The notes under the pieces: generated by a model
What the model was told of the DNA's origin: nothing
The model's input: the letters and a program-made list of their open reading frames with translations, nothing else
The model's database searches: none
From: Corynebacterium kroppenstedtii DSM 44385
GTDB lineage: Bacteria; Actinomycetota; Actinomycetes; Mycobacteriales; Mycobacteriaceae
Direction of reading: 5' to 3'
DNA: 64,000 nt
Assembly (NCBI RefSeq): GCF_000023145.1
Contig: NC_012704.1
Span: forward strand, 806,001 to 870,000
In this document: piece after piece, positions 36,939 to 45,440 of the stretch
Layout: every line of letters begins with the position of its first letter
How positions within the stretch are numbered: the first letter of the stretch is position 1
Position numbers and translations under genes: made by a program

Positions 36939-37383
36939 CGCTCATGGGACACAGAGGTATGCGGCAAAGCCGGGGAGAGTCATAGTTCGAGTAGCGACGA
37001 AATATATGTGCGATGTGGCCCATCGAAGGCTGAAACGCGTGAGTTCTGTGGGAGAGATGAGGTTTCATGACAAAACTATGGTAGATATCACATTTTGGGT
37101 TATTGGGAGCATCGTTCCGGGGAGCCTTAGAGTGATTGGTAGCTCTCATGTTGAGGTATTTTCCCAGCGCAAGAGGGTCTTGTGGGTTAAGGTAACCATG
37201 GCGCTGTAGAAGGTGGCTCGAAAATAACGTTTCGGTTACAGAATGGCGGTTGGGGTGAATGAACCCCCTGCCCGGGTTTCGAGTTGGACATAGACCGTAT
37301 CCATTTCGTAATCTTTTCGAGACATTACAGAGCGGCGGGTGCCGCCTGAGATTTGACCGTCGACACGCATCGGAGAAACACGA
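36939..37383. promoter_or_regulatory. Long leader region before the first NlpC/P60 gene
   Basis: This 445-bp spacer has no supported gene. Its right half can fold: CTCGAAA at 37217-37223 is complementary to TTTCGAG at 37277-37283 and again at 37315-37321. A GGGGT/ACCCC hairpin (37252-37267), a GTAAT/ATTAC pair (37308-37328) and a GCGGC/GCCGC hairpin (37332-37345) lie within or after it. GGAG at 37372-37375 is the ribosome site. C. glutamicum nlpC is known to carry a c-di-AMP riboswitch, which makes a structured leader credible here. Confidence 0.45.
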
Positions 37384-38034
37384 ATGGCTAACCGTAGCCG
37401 CTTGAGCGCTTCCACCGGCCGCAAAATTGCTGCAGTTTCTGCTGTGGGTTTGAGCGCGACTACCGCAATCGCAGGCGCTGCCAACGCATCTGCTGCTGAG
37501 GTTCAGATTCCTAACACTCAGTACACGGTCACTGTTCCGGACCAGATTCAGCAGGCACAGGACGCGCTGAACAAGCAGATCCACGACTACATGTCGCAGG
37601 CTAACATCCCGAACGCCGACGCTACTGCCGCAAACATTGGGGGCGCACCGGCTGAAGCTCCGGCCATCGGTCCGATCGAGACCTTGCGCAGCGTTGGCCA
37701 GAAGATTGCCGACGCCGCTCAGTCCAAGCAGGGATCCCCTTACGCGTGGGGAGCTACCGGCCCCGCAGCGTTTGACTGCTCGGGTCTCGTGAAGTGGGCC
37801 TACGACCAGGTTGGCATCGCCATCCCGCGGACCTCGAACTCCCAGCTGGCGGGCGGCGCCCCTGTTGCGCTCGACGCGCTGCAGCCCGGTGACATCGTCG
37901 GCTTCTACGGCGGAAACCACGTCGGCGTCTACGTCGGTGGCGGCAACGTCGTTCACGCTCCGCAGGAAGGTCAGACCGTGTCTGTCGTTCCGCTGAGCTC
38001 CATGCAGGCCTACTCGGCTGCCCGCTACGCGTAA
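37384..38034 (+). CDS. Secreted NlpC/P60 peptidoglycan hydrolase
   Basis: This 216-residue protein has an N-terminal signal peptide (about residues 1-38, ending A-N-A-S-A-A-E), a linker, and a C-terminal NlpC/P60 domain. The catalytic Cys is in F-D-C-S-G-L near residue 121, the His in N-H-V-G-V-Y-V near residue 179, and a third polar residue in V-V-H-A-P. It should cleave peptide stems of peptidoglycan outside the membrane and help in cell separation. A second paralogue follows 298 nt downstream, as in C. glutamicum cg2402/cg2401. Start ATG with GGAG 8 nt upstream. Confidence 0.9.
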   Translation: MANRSRLSASTGRKIAAVSAVGLSATTAIAGAANASAAEVQIPNTQYTVTVPDQIQQAQDALNKQIHDYMSQANIPNADATAANIGGAPAEAPAIGPIETLRSVGQKIADAAQSKQGSPYAWGATGPAAFDCSGLVKWAYDQVGIAIPRTSNSQLAGGAPVALDALQPGDIVGFYGGNHVGVYVGGGNVVHAPQEGQTVSVVPLSSMQAYSAARYA

Positions 38035-38124
38035 CGCGAACTGTTGAGCCCGGCACGAGCTTGTTACACACGGCCGGCTGTAGTGGCTAAACACCTTCCG
38101 GCTGCTTAAGTACAGCTGAGGATT

Positions 38125-38153
38125 AAAGCGCCCTGGTGATCTGGGCGCTTTTT
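38125..38153 (+). terminator. Terminator after the first NlpC/P60 gene
   Basis: AAAGCGCCC and GGGCGCTTT enclose a 9-nt loop and are followed by more T residues, so the two NlpC/P60 genes are transcribed separately. Confidence 0.88.
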
Positions 38154-38227
38154 GTTATATTAAAGAACCGACGAGATCTGGCGGGCTCGGTGCTGGTTCG
38201 CGCGGCATGGGCGACATCGATAGGGTT

Positions 38228-38310
38228 GGTTAATCCTGGTAGGTATTAACCGCATTGGTCACACGGTTAACTTTATTAACATTTTGACTGGTCAAGGTGA
38301 TTTTTTGACG
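38228..38310. promoter_or_regulatory. Operator-rich promoter of the second NlpC/P60 gene
   Basis: The segment contains the inverted repeat GGTTAAT (38228-38234) and ATTAACC (38245-38251), then GGTTAAC (38265-38271) and ATTAAC (38275-38280), and a perfect 12-bp palindrome TTGACTGGTCAA (38284-38295). TTGACG (38305-38310) with TATCAT (38326-38331) could be -35 and -10. The binding factor is unknown; MtrA, which controls such hydrolases in C. glutamicum, is one candidate. Confidence 0.45.
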
Positions 38311-38332
38311 CGGAACTGGTAAAAGTATCATC

Positions 38333-39406
38333 GTGCGTCTCACTATGGTTTTGCCGTCGCGGTGTACTCGAATGGTGGTAGCTGCGGCCTCCCTCCCAGC
38401 CTTTCTTGCCATTCCGGTAGTTGGCCAGATTCCCGCTCATGCCGACCCTGCCCCCTCGGCAGCGACACCGGCGAATAAAGACGATCTTTTCGCGCAGATG
38501 TCTGAGGTTTCGCGCGAAGCCGAGCAGACGTCGGAAAAAATTAAAGAGCTTGAAGAAAAGATTAAAGGCGCTGATCAAACGCTGAAAGAAGCTCAGCACG
38601 ACGTCGATAGCAAGTCGGACGCGGCACGGACGGCGTCGGATAAAGCTAACGCGATTCGCTCCAAGGTGGATCAGATTGCGTTGTCGCGCTACCGGCAAGT
38701 CAGCATTGACCCCACCACAGCCTATATCGGTGCAGCGAACCCGCAGGACGCTATCGACCGGGCATCGTATATCAGCGCCCTTGCCACCGGACGGCAAAAT
38801 ACGCTCGATCAGTACCGACGTGAGTCAAGCGCGGCGAACAAAGAACGAGATGTCGCGGCAAAAGCCAAAGACGCTGCTCAGAATGCCTCTGATGAGTTGA
38901 ATAAGCAGGAAAAAGAGCTGCTCGCCAAGCAGGACGAGCTTAAAGCTCAGACTGCCCGAATTAAGGCTGCGATCGATAACCTCTCCGCTGAAGAGCGTCG
39001 GCGGTGGGAAGATAAGAACAACCCGATTCGCATGGGTAAGGACCAAATCAAGGCTGCCCAGCAATCAGCTAATGCTGCTGTCAACGCGGCCCTATCGAAG
39101 CTCGGTGCTCCGTACTCATGGGGCGCGGCTGGGCCGAATGAGTTCGATTGTTCAGGCCTGGTGTACTGGTCGTACCGTCAGATGGGGAAGACCATTCCTC
39201 GCACGTCCGGCGCTCAGATGGCTGGCGGAACGCCCGTGTCCATGAATGATCTTCAACCTGGTGACGTCATCGGATACTACCCAGGGGCCACCCACGTCGG
39301 TCTTTATATCGGCAACGGCAAGGTCGTCCACGCCGCCGATTACGGCATCCCTGTGCAGGTTGTCGGAGTGAACTCGATGCCTGTGTACGGGGCCCGTCGC
39401 TACTAG
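38333..39406 (+). CDS. Secreted RipA-like NlpC/P60 endopeptidase with coiled coil
   Basis: This 357-residue protein has a signal peptide (about residues 1-38), a long Lys/Glu/Ala-rich coiled-coil region (about residues 50-235), and a C-terminal NlpC/P60 domain with catalytic Cys in F-D-C-S-G-L near residue 268, His in T-H-V-G-L-Y-I, and V-V-H-A-A. The layout is that of RipA/cg2401-type DL-endopeptidases, whose coiled coil gates activity and may be activated by FtsEX in corynebacteria. The GTG at 38333 has no Shine-Dalgarno sequence; ATG codons at 38345 and 38369 are in-frame alternatives. Confidence 0.9.
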   Translation: MRLTMVLPSRCTRMVVAAASLPAFLAIPVVGQIPAHADPAPSAATPANKDDLFAQMSEVSREAEQTSEKIKELEEKIKGADQTLKEAQHDVDSKSDAARTASDKANAIRSKVDQIALSRYRQVSIDPTTAYIGAANPQDAIDRASYISALATGRQNTLDQYRRESSAANKERDVAAKAKDAAQNASDELNKQEKELLAKQDELKAQTARIKAAIDNLSAEERRRWEDKNNPIRMGKDQIKAAQQSANAAVNAALSKLGAPYSWGAAGPNEFDCSGLVYWSYRQMGKTIPRTSGAQMAGGTPVSMNDLQPGDVIGYYPGATHVGLYIGNGKVVHAADYGIPVQVVGVNSMPVYGARRY

Positions 39407-39421
39407 AGCAGCGATGTTTCA

Positions 39422-39427
39422 TAGAAT
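39422..39427 (+). promoter_or_regulatory. Candidate leaderless -10 hexamer of pimB'
   Basis: TAGAAT ends 8 nt before the ATG and no clear Shine-Dalgarno sequence follows. Confidence 0.4.
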
Positions 39428-39435
39428 GTGAGCCC

Positions 39436-40584
39436 ATGGGTCACTCTCGTCGGGTCTTGCTCGTCACCAATGATTTCCCACCGACAGTGGGTGGGATTCA
39501 GACGTACCTTCACGAGTTTGTTCAGACACTCGACCCCGACCAACTGATCGTTTTTGCCTCCACTCAGGATGAAAGCGCAACTCAGGCGTTTGACCGCGAC
39601 GCTCCGTTCGCCATCATTCGTTGGCCGCGTCGGGTTATGCTGCCCACCCCAATGACAGCCCGACGGATGCAAGAGATCATCCGCGCCTGGTCAATCGACA
39701 CCGTGTGGTTCGGTGCGAGCACGCCGCTCGCCCTCATGGCCTCAGCTGCTCGTCGAGCGGGTGCTCGAAGGATCGTGGCGTCGACGCATGGCCATGAGAT
39801 TGGTTGGTCGATGGTTCCAGGGGCACGGCAAGTCCTTCGTATGATCGGCGGACGTGTCGACATGCTGACCTACGTGTCCAAATATGCCCAGATGCGAACA
39901 CGTCGTGCTTTCGGTCTCCACCCAGCGTGGTCATCGCTCCAACCTGGGGTTGATATCGCCCGTTTCTCGCCGAATAAGGAGGCGGGTGACCGTGTTCGTC
40001 GGCAATACGGATTGGGTGACGCGCCCCTCGTTGTATGTATTTCGCGGATTGTGCCGCGAAAAGGGCAAGACATGCTTGTGGAAGCTCTCCCCGGCATCCG
40101 GAAGCGTATCCCCACAGCGAAACTTCTTATTGTTGGCCCGGGGAAGGGTAGAAAGTCGCTCATCGATCGCGCATCGGCGTTAGGTGTCAGCGATTCGCTC
40201 ATTACGACGGGCCCCGTTCCCTTCGATGCCTTACCGGATTTTTATCGGTGCGCTGATGTCTTCGCGATGCCGGTCCGCACGCTCGGCGGCGGACTGGACG
40301 TTGAGGGGTTGGGCATCGTTTTTCTTGAAGCCCAAGCATGCGGCGTGCCTGTGGTCGCAGGAGACGGTGGTGGAGCACCAGAGACAGTCCGTCCCTCGGA
40401 AACGGGGATCGTCGTCAATGGTCGACGTGTCGATGAGATTGTGGATGCTGTCGCAGGGTTGCTTGCTGAACCGGGACGCGCTGCAGCGAAGGGACAGAAG
40501 GGCCGCGAATACATCCAAAAGGAGTGGTCGTGGTCCGTGAGAGGGCCGCAATTGGCCCAGGTTTTATTCGACGGGCTAGATTGA
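39436..40584 (+). CDS. pimB: PIM mannosyltransferase PimB'
   Basis: This 382-residue GT4 (GT-B fold) enzyme matches Rv2188c/cg2400, which adds the second mannose from GDP-mannose to acylated phosphatidylinositol monomannoside on the inner face of the membrane. The N-terminal loop T-N-D-F-P-P-T-V-G-G-I-Q is diagnostic. The C-terminal domain has S-R-I-V-P-R-K-G-Q-D near residue 198 and the nucleotide-sugar motif E-G-L-G-I-V-F-L-E-A-Q-A-C-G-V-P-V near residue 296. It feeds the PIM/LM/LAM pathway that MptA and MptC continue. Confidence 0.93.
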   Translation: MGHSRRVLLVTNDFPPTVGGIQTYLHEFVQTLDPDQLIVFASTQDESATQAFDRDAPFAIIRWPRRVMLPTPMTARRMQEIIRAWSIDTVWFGASTPLALMASAARRAGARRIVASTHGHEIGWSMVPGARQVLRMIGGRVDMLTYVSKYAQMRTRRAFGLHPAWSSLQPGVDIARFSPNKEAGDRVRRQYGLGDAPLVVCISRIVPRKGQDMLVEALPGIRKRIPTAKLLIVGPGKGRKSLIDRASALGVSDSLITTGPVPFDALPDFYRCADVFAMPVRTLGGGLDVEGLGIVFLEAQACGVPVVAGDGGGAPETVRPSETGIVVNGRRVDEIVDAVAGLLAEPGRAAAKGQKGREYIQKEWSWSVRGPQLAQVLFDGLD

Positions 40585-40680
40585 ATAAGTTAGCCATTCG
40601 CCAGTTACGTCGTCGGAAGTAGGCCATTATCCACGGGCTGAGACGATTCTTTCTTCGGCGGTCCTCAACGAAAGGTATTG

Positions 40681-41661
40681 ATGTCCGATCACGCTTCTGT
40701 CCGGCCGCTTACTGTCGGCTTTGATATTGGTGGTACGAACCTGCGTGGTGCGGTTGTTACCGACGAGGGGACAATCATCGATTCGGAGCAAATCCCGACT
40801 CCGGCTTCATCACATGCGCTGGAAGACGGTGTGGTGCAGATTGTCCGACACTTACAACGCCGGCACCACATCGCTGCGGTAGGGATGGCAGTCGCCGGAT
40901 TCTTGACGCCGGACTGTCGAACAGTCCGGTACGCACCCCACCTTCCCTGGCGCGATGCGAAGGTGGTCGACCGTCTGGAGGAGCGGCTTCGTCTTCCCGT
41001 CCGCTTGGAGCACGACGCTAATTCTGCCGCGTGGGGCGAGTATCGCTACGGCAGCGCCTATGACGAGAACAATTGGGTGCTCTTTGCCATCGGAACCGGT
41101 ATTGGCGGTACGTTGATGGTGAACGGCGAGATCTATCGGGGAGCGTACGGCACCGCGCCCGAGTTCGGTCATATCTGCGTAGTCCCCGATGGTCGTCAAT
41201 GCTCATGCGGTAAGCGGGGTTGCCTGGAACGCTACTGTTCCGGGACAGCAATGGCGACGACCGCTCGCGAAATGATCGGTTCCCATACTGACTTAGACTC
41301 TGACCTACTTCGCGACTACCGGACCCGCCCGGATGAAATCACCGGCCGGCATGTCTCTCTCGCTGCCCGAGAAGGGGATCCCCTAGCGAAGCTCGTGGTC
41401 GATGACTTTGGCCTGTGGTTGGGCCGAGGTCTGGCCATGGTCCAGGACTTTTTCGACCCGTCCCTGATCGTCATCGGGGGTGGCGTTTCCACCGACTCTG
41501 CTCTTTTTATGTCCCGTGCTCTTCGGGCTTATGCCGATAATGTGGTGGGGGCAGGGCATCGGCCACTCGCGGAGATCAAAACGGCAACATTAGGGGCAGA
41601 AGCCGGTATGATTGGGGTCGCTGATTTGGCTCGAGATAGCTTCAAGGAAAGTCATGCATAA
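40681..41661 (+). CDS. glk: ROK-family glucokinase
   Basis: This 326-residue ROK kinase phosphorylates glucose with ATP. It has the phosphate motif D-I-G-G-T-N-L-R-G, the sugar-binding E-H-D-A-N-S-A-A-W-G-E near residue 104, G-T-G-I-G-G-T, and the ROK zinc signature with E-F-G-H and C-S-C-G-K-R-G-C-L-E (about residues 160-183). AAAGG lies 5 nt upstream of the ATG; the TTG one codon earlier is unlikely. The 3' end overlaps the acyltransferase gene by 8 nt, so the two are coupled. Confidence 0.93.
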   Translation: MSDHASVRPLTVGFDIGGTNLRGAVVTDEGTIIDSEQIPTPASSHALEDGVVQIVRHLQRRHHIAAVGMAVAGFLTPDCRTVRYAPHLPWRDAKVVDRLEERLRLPVRLEHDANSAAWGEYRYGSAYDENNWVLFAIGTGIGGTLMVNGEIYRGAYGTAPEFGHICVVPDGRQCSCGKRGCLERYCSGTAMATTAREMIGSHTDLDSDLLRDYRTRPDEITGRHVSLAAREGDPLAKLVVDDFGLWLGRGLAMVQDFFDPSLIVIGGGVSTDSALFMSRALRAYADNVVGAGHRPLAEIKTATLGAEAGMIGVADLARDSFKESHA

Positions 41662-42379
41662 TCGCTGGTATTGGACATTTAAATACATTCTCTTCGGTCC
41701 TTTTCTTCGGGTATGGAACAGGCCGTTTACGAAGAACATCGACCGGATCCCCTCGGAGGGCCCAGCGATCTTGGCTAGCAATCACCTCTCGGTGATGGAT
41801 TCGTTTTATCTTCCGCTGCTATGCCCCCGCCAGATCACGTTTCTTGCTAAGAGTGAGTATTTCACGACGCCGGGGCTCGTCGGCCGGATCCAGGCCTGGT
41901 TTTTCTCGTCGGTGGGGCAGTACCCGATCGACCGCTCTTCCGGTCAGACGGCTCAGGACGCGTTGAACGCGGGGCTGAAGGTGGTTGGCCGTGGCGATCT
42001 GATGGGCATGTACCCGGAGGGAACTCGGTCGCCTGATGGTCGTCTCTACCGCGGAAAAACAGGGATCGCGCGATTGGCATTCGAGTCGGGGCAGAAGGTT
42101 TATCCCGTCGCGATGATCAACACGCGGAAAGCTAACCCGATTGGCTCCCTATTCCCGCGCCCAGTTCGCGTCGGAGTCTCTGTGGGGGAGCCGCTTGATC
42201 CTCTGGACTACATGCATATTGAGGACGAATACGAGCGCCTCAGGACATTTACCGACGACATTATGGAGTCTCTCCATGAACTCGGTGGCCAGGAGTATGT
42301 CCATGACTTTTATGCAGCGGATGTGAAAGCTGCCTTGAATGAGGGTAAAGGCTACTTGCGGGGGAGCGAGCCTAAGTAA
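41654..42379 (+). CDS. 1-acylglycerol-3-phosphate acyltransferase family protein
   Basis: This 241-residue membrane-associated protein has the PlsC motifs N-H-L-S-V-M-D near residue 43 and Y-P-E-G-T-R-S near residue 125, plus a hydrophobic N-terminal segment. It should acylate lysophosphatidate or a related lipid, consistent with the neighbouring PIM gene pimB'. The start at 41654 has AAGGAAAG upstream and overlaps glk; the in-frame codon at 41612 is inside glk. It corresponds to Rv2182c. Confidence 0.9.
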   Translation: MHNRWYWTFKYILFGPFLRVWNRPFTKNIDRIPSEGPAILASNHLSVMDSFYLPLLCPRQITFLAKSEYFTTPGLVGRIQAWFFSSVGQYPIDRSSGQTAQDALNAGLKVVGRGDLMGMYPEGTRSPDGRLYRGKTGIARLAFESGQKVYPVAMINTRKANPIGSLFPRPVRVGVSVGEPLDPLDYMHIEDEYERLRTFTDDIMESLHELGGQEYVHDFYAADVKAALNEGKGYLRGSEPK

Positions 42380-42516
42380 GATCCTCATGCTCGCGGATTA
42401 ACCAGTTTGACGACGTTGGCCGTGCCGCGGTGCAGTTGGCCCGCTGGTCTCGTCCAAACCGGGCCACGCCAACATTGGTCGCGTCAACGGCGGCTACCTC
42501 AACGGGCTCCTAGCCA

Positions 42517-43842
42517 TTACGTCATCGTCGACGGTGGCGTATTACGATGCCGATGCTGCCTTGCGTTCCCTGAGGGGAAATGGAAAAAGGGGATTGACGG
42601 GCGAATCGTCCAGCCGACGACGGGCAAGCGCTTACATTGCTCGACGACCCACCCCGACGCCAGGCACAGGATGAAGAGTCCGATGATGCACACCATTCGG
42701 ACGTTGTCATTGGCGTTGGTCACGTCCTCGCGGATGCCGTAGACATAGAGGGCGCGATCCCACGTCAGGTTCATCGCGGTCATGTGGAACAGATAGATGA
42801 CCAAAGTCCGCTGCCCTATGTATTGCAAGGGGCGCGCTAGAAGGGGGATCTGTGCCACGAGCGCACAAACCAAGATTGATAACGGAAGTGCCCCCAGTGC
42901 TCGGATGGACGAAAACAGAACATCGAGCTGGCCAGCATCGTTGTGAGCAATTCCCATCTCGACGAGGTGATCGTAGCTTTCGCCGAAATGTGAATAAGCC
43001 ACTTTCGTGCACCAAAAGAGAGCGAAGCTTCCTCCCCACCACCAGGGTGACCGCCATTTCCGCGCGAGCGCCAGCAATGCTGGCCGCATAAAGACGCCGA
43101 CGAAATAGACTGGCATGTAATTGAAAATGTGCGACTGCGTCGGCGTGACAGGGTTGTACATCTGCCACAACCAGGGAAGAACGCTGACCGCCAGCGCCCA
43201 ATGATCAGGCAACCACTTTGTCACCCAGACGGCCAAAGTGAAAAGAACTAAGCAGTGGAGGAACCAGAGGCCACATTCGCCGTGGATAACTGAGGTGACA
43301 ATTTCGTGAGTATCTATCCCAAAATTGTTGGCCCACATTTTGGACCAGAGTTCCAGGGGCGTCCACACGAGGTAAGGGATCAGCAAAAACCGGAGACGCG
43401 AGTGCCAGAGTTCGCCGAGCGTCTGACGTCGGACCTTATACGAAAACAGACCGGACACCATGAAGAACATAGGCAGGCGTACCGGCCCCAACCAGTCATT
43501 GACCGCGTTAGCAGCGGTGTACACGCCGTCGGGAGTGTAAATCGTGGCATGGAGAAAACACACACCCAAGATCGAGATGCCTTTGCCGATGTCCGGCCAG
43601 AGGAGTCTCTGTTTCTTGCGCGGTGCGGGCGTTTCTGTCGTGTCAGTTCTCGACGCGGTCACTGCGCTATCCGAACTTTGTGCTGCAACCTCGGACTCAG
43701 GTCGTGACGACGCACCAGCAGAGGAAGATTCTGTACCGTCGTGAGGTGCTGACGTTGAGTCTGCTGTGTTGCTTGCCGCACCGCGGGTAGCGGGTGTGCT
43801 GCGACGCGAATGAGACAGACGTGTCACCGATGAAGCTGACAT
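42517..43842 (-). CDS. Acyltransferase-3 family membrane protein
   Basis: This 441-residue protein has a Ser/Thr/Ala-rich cytoplasmic N terminus of about 75 residues, then the acyltransferase-3 start D-I-G-K-G-I-S-I-L-G-V-C-F-L-H, P-M-F-F-M-V-S-G-L-F near residue 125, and about ten hydrophobic helices. The family includes sugar O-acetyltransferases and related acyltransferases. Beside two mannosyltransferase genes, it could acylate a mannolipid or exported glycan, but the substrate is unknown. The start overlaps the end of the upstream GT87 gene by 19 nt, so the genes are coupled. Start chosen at the ATG with GGAGGAG upstream. Confidence 0.85.
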   Translation of the reverse strand: MSASSVTRLSHSRRSTPATRGAASNTADSTSAPHDGTESSSAGASSRPESEVAAQSSDSAVTASRTDTTETPAPRKKQRLLWPDIGKGISILGVCFLHATIYTPDGVYTAANAVNDWLGPVRLPMFFMVSGLFSYKVRRQTLGELWHSRLRFLLIPYLVWTPLELWSKMWANNFGIDTHEIVTSVIHGECGLWFLHCLVLFTLAVWVTKWLPDHWALAVSVLPWLWQMYNPVTPTQSHIFNYMPVYFVGVFMRPALLALARKWRSPWWWGGSFALFWCTKVAYSHFGESYDHLVEMGIAHNDAGQLDVLFSSIRALGALPLSILVCALVAQIPLLARPLQYIGQRTLVIYLFHMTAMNLTWDRALYVYGIREDVTNANDNVRMVCIIGLFILCLASGWVVEQCKRLPVVGWTIRPSIPFFHFPSGNARQHRHRNTPPSTMT

Positions 43843-45434
43843 GTACGTGTGTTTCTCCTCCGTCGTTGGGCCGGTGACCAGGCTACAGAAGCCAAGGTGA
43901 CAAATGCGAATCCAGCCCACACGACATAGCTATTTTCTAGACACCCGATGAACACCGAAAAGAACGTGCCCGTGACGTTATCGATGAAGCCACCATGGGA
44001 GAGCGCCTGGTCGAAAACCTCTGGTCTGGGGGCATCCACCAACCGTGACACCAGAGGCGCCCACCATACAGTTCCCATCAGGAAAATTCCTGAACCGGTC
44101 CTAGTTAGTATTGCATACCATTTGGCTCGACGAGACCTGGAATGCTGACTGCTGTGAGCAGAGTCCACCGCATCAGAACCCGTCGTGGCGGGAAGATTAC
44201 TGCTCCCAGTGATAGTGAACAGGGTGACTATGGCCGGTAAGGCCCATACCCAGTGATGTGTCCAACTGACCGGTGAGGCGAGGAGCCCGAAAAGCCCCAC
44301 CGCGGAGGGAAGAATAGGCCGACCAGTATTGATCTGGCCTGAGCTTTGGACGTCATTGTGGCGACGACGGTTCGTTGCGATGAGGAGAGCCGCCAGGACA
44401 AACACAACCAGCGCCCAGACGATGGCCATTGGCCGCGACGCACCAGCAGCCGCATGAGAGTCAGCCACTGACGTGGCGAGTCGTCCCAACGTCCCCTTAA
44501 CCGATTGGTTGGAAATAATTGTCGGGTCGCCGATCCGATCCGTCGCCCACAACACATGACGGAAGTAAACCCAGGTGTCATGGGGGACGATTAACGCACC
44601 TACGCCAGTTGCCACCATCGCGGAGACCGCGCACCGCGCTGTTGACCAGGCATCCCGGCGAAGAAGCGGAACCAGAATGAAAACGGCAGGAGTTAGCTTG
44701 ATGGCAGCAGCGCAACCTGTCAGCACACCTGCCACTGCGCGACGTCGGGACCCTGGTGGAGCTTCGGAAAGAATCCACCAATCAACCACAACCATGAGCA
44801 ACAACACTGAATTGATCTGCCCAAAAGACAGCGTCGCACGGGCTGGTTCCGATACGACGACCGCGGCGGCCGCGAGATACCGCCACTGGATTCGCCACCC
44901 TTGTGTGAGAATTGAGGTGGTGAGAAGAAGTGCGCCGAGGGACAGCACAGAATGAAACACCATCCCGACGACGGTGGGTAGAACAAGTAGCCCCACCATC
45001 ACGCATGCGGCAAAAGGGGGATAGGTGAAGGGGAGAGAACGCTCGCTAGTTGAGAAAGTACCGTCATATAATGCGTGATGATGAACAATCGCACGGGCAC
45101 CCGCTCGGTAAACCTCGAGGTCAACGAGGTTTCGCGGGGTCAACACAATCCTTGAAGAGTCGCCCAGGTGGAGACTGTATCCGCCACCATTGGAATAGGC
45201 AGAGCTATCAAGATCACGTGTGAAACGTAGCGTCCACAACGTGAAGAACAGCGATACACATGACAATCCGCCGACGAGGACCCAGACCCAACCCCATATA
45301 GTTGAGCCAGGCCTTTGGCCCGAACCCTGCGTCACTCGTCGGCTATCGATGGTGTGCGTGGAGTCTTCTCTGTCGCCGTTGGCTGTGTCGGACGGGCGTG
45401 GTGGACGTCGGAACCCTGTGAATGAGAAAGCCAC
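43824..45434 (-). CDS. GT87-type polyprenyl-phosphomannose mannosyltransferase
   Basis: This 536-residue polytopic GT-C protein is a paralogue of the next upstream gene. Shared motifs are D-L-x-V-Y-R-A/S-G, L-P-F-T-Y-P-P-x-A-A, S-F-G-Q-I-N, A-A-I-K-L-T-P-A-V-F and S-P-V-S-W-T/S-H-H-W-V-W. GT87 enzymes use polyprenyl-phosphomannose outside the membrane; relatives add alpha-1,2-mannose branches to lipomannan. The GTG start is 6 nt after the mptC stop, and the 3' end overlaps the acyltransferase gene. The sugar and acceptor cannot be told from sequence. Confidence 0.85.
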   Translation of the reverse strand: MAFSFTGFRRPPRPSDTANGDREDSTHTIDSRRVTQGSGQRPGSTIWGWVWVLVGGLSCVSLFFTLWTLRFTRDLDSSAYSNGGGYSLHLGDSSRIVLTPRNLVDLEVYRAGARAIVHHHALYDGTFSTSERSLPFTYPPFAACVMVGLLVLPTVVGMVFHSVLSLGALLLTTSILTQGWRIQWRYLAAAAVVVSEPARATLSFGQINSVLLLMVVVDWWILSEAPPGSRRRAVAGVLTGCAAAIKLTPAVFILVPLLRRDAWSTARCAVSAMVATGVGALIVPHDTWVYFRHVLWATDRIGDPTIISNQSVKGTLGRLATSVADSHAAAGASRPMAIVWALVVFVLAALLIATNRRRHNDVQSSGQINTGRPILPSAVGLFGLLASPVSWTHHWVWALPAIVTLFTITGSSNLPATTGSDAVDSAHSSQHSRSRRAKWYAILTRTGSGIFLMGTVWWAPLVSRLVDAPRPEVFDQALSHGGFIDNVTGTFFSVFIGCLENSYVVWAGFAFVTLASVAWSPAQRRRRNTRTCQLHR

Positions 45435-45440
45435 AGGCTA

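Noticed and set aside
37200-37300. Canonical ydaO-type c-di-AMP riboswitch
   Set aside because: GGGGTGAAT is present, but the conserved CAGCTAAC region and the P1 pairing are not, so I list it only as a structured leader.
36883-38094. Minus-strand frame of 403 codons over the first NlpC/P60 gene
   Set aside because: It is a shadow of a clear signal-peptide plus NlpC/P60 gene and has Arg/Ser/Cys-rich, non-protein-like composition.
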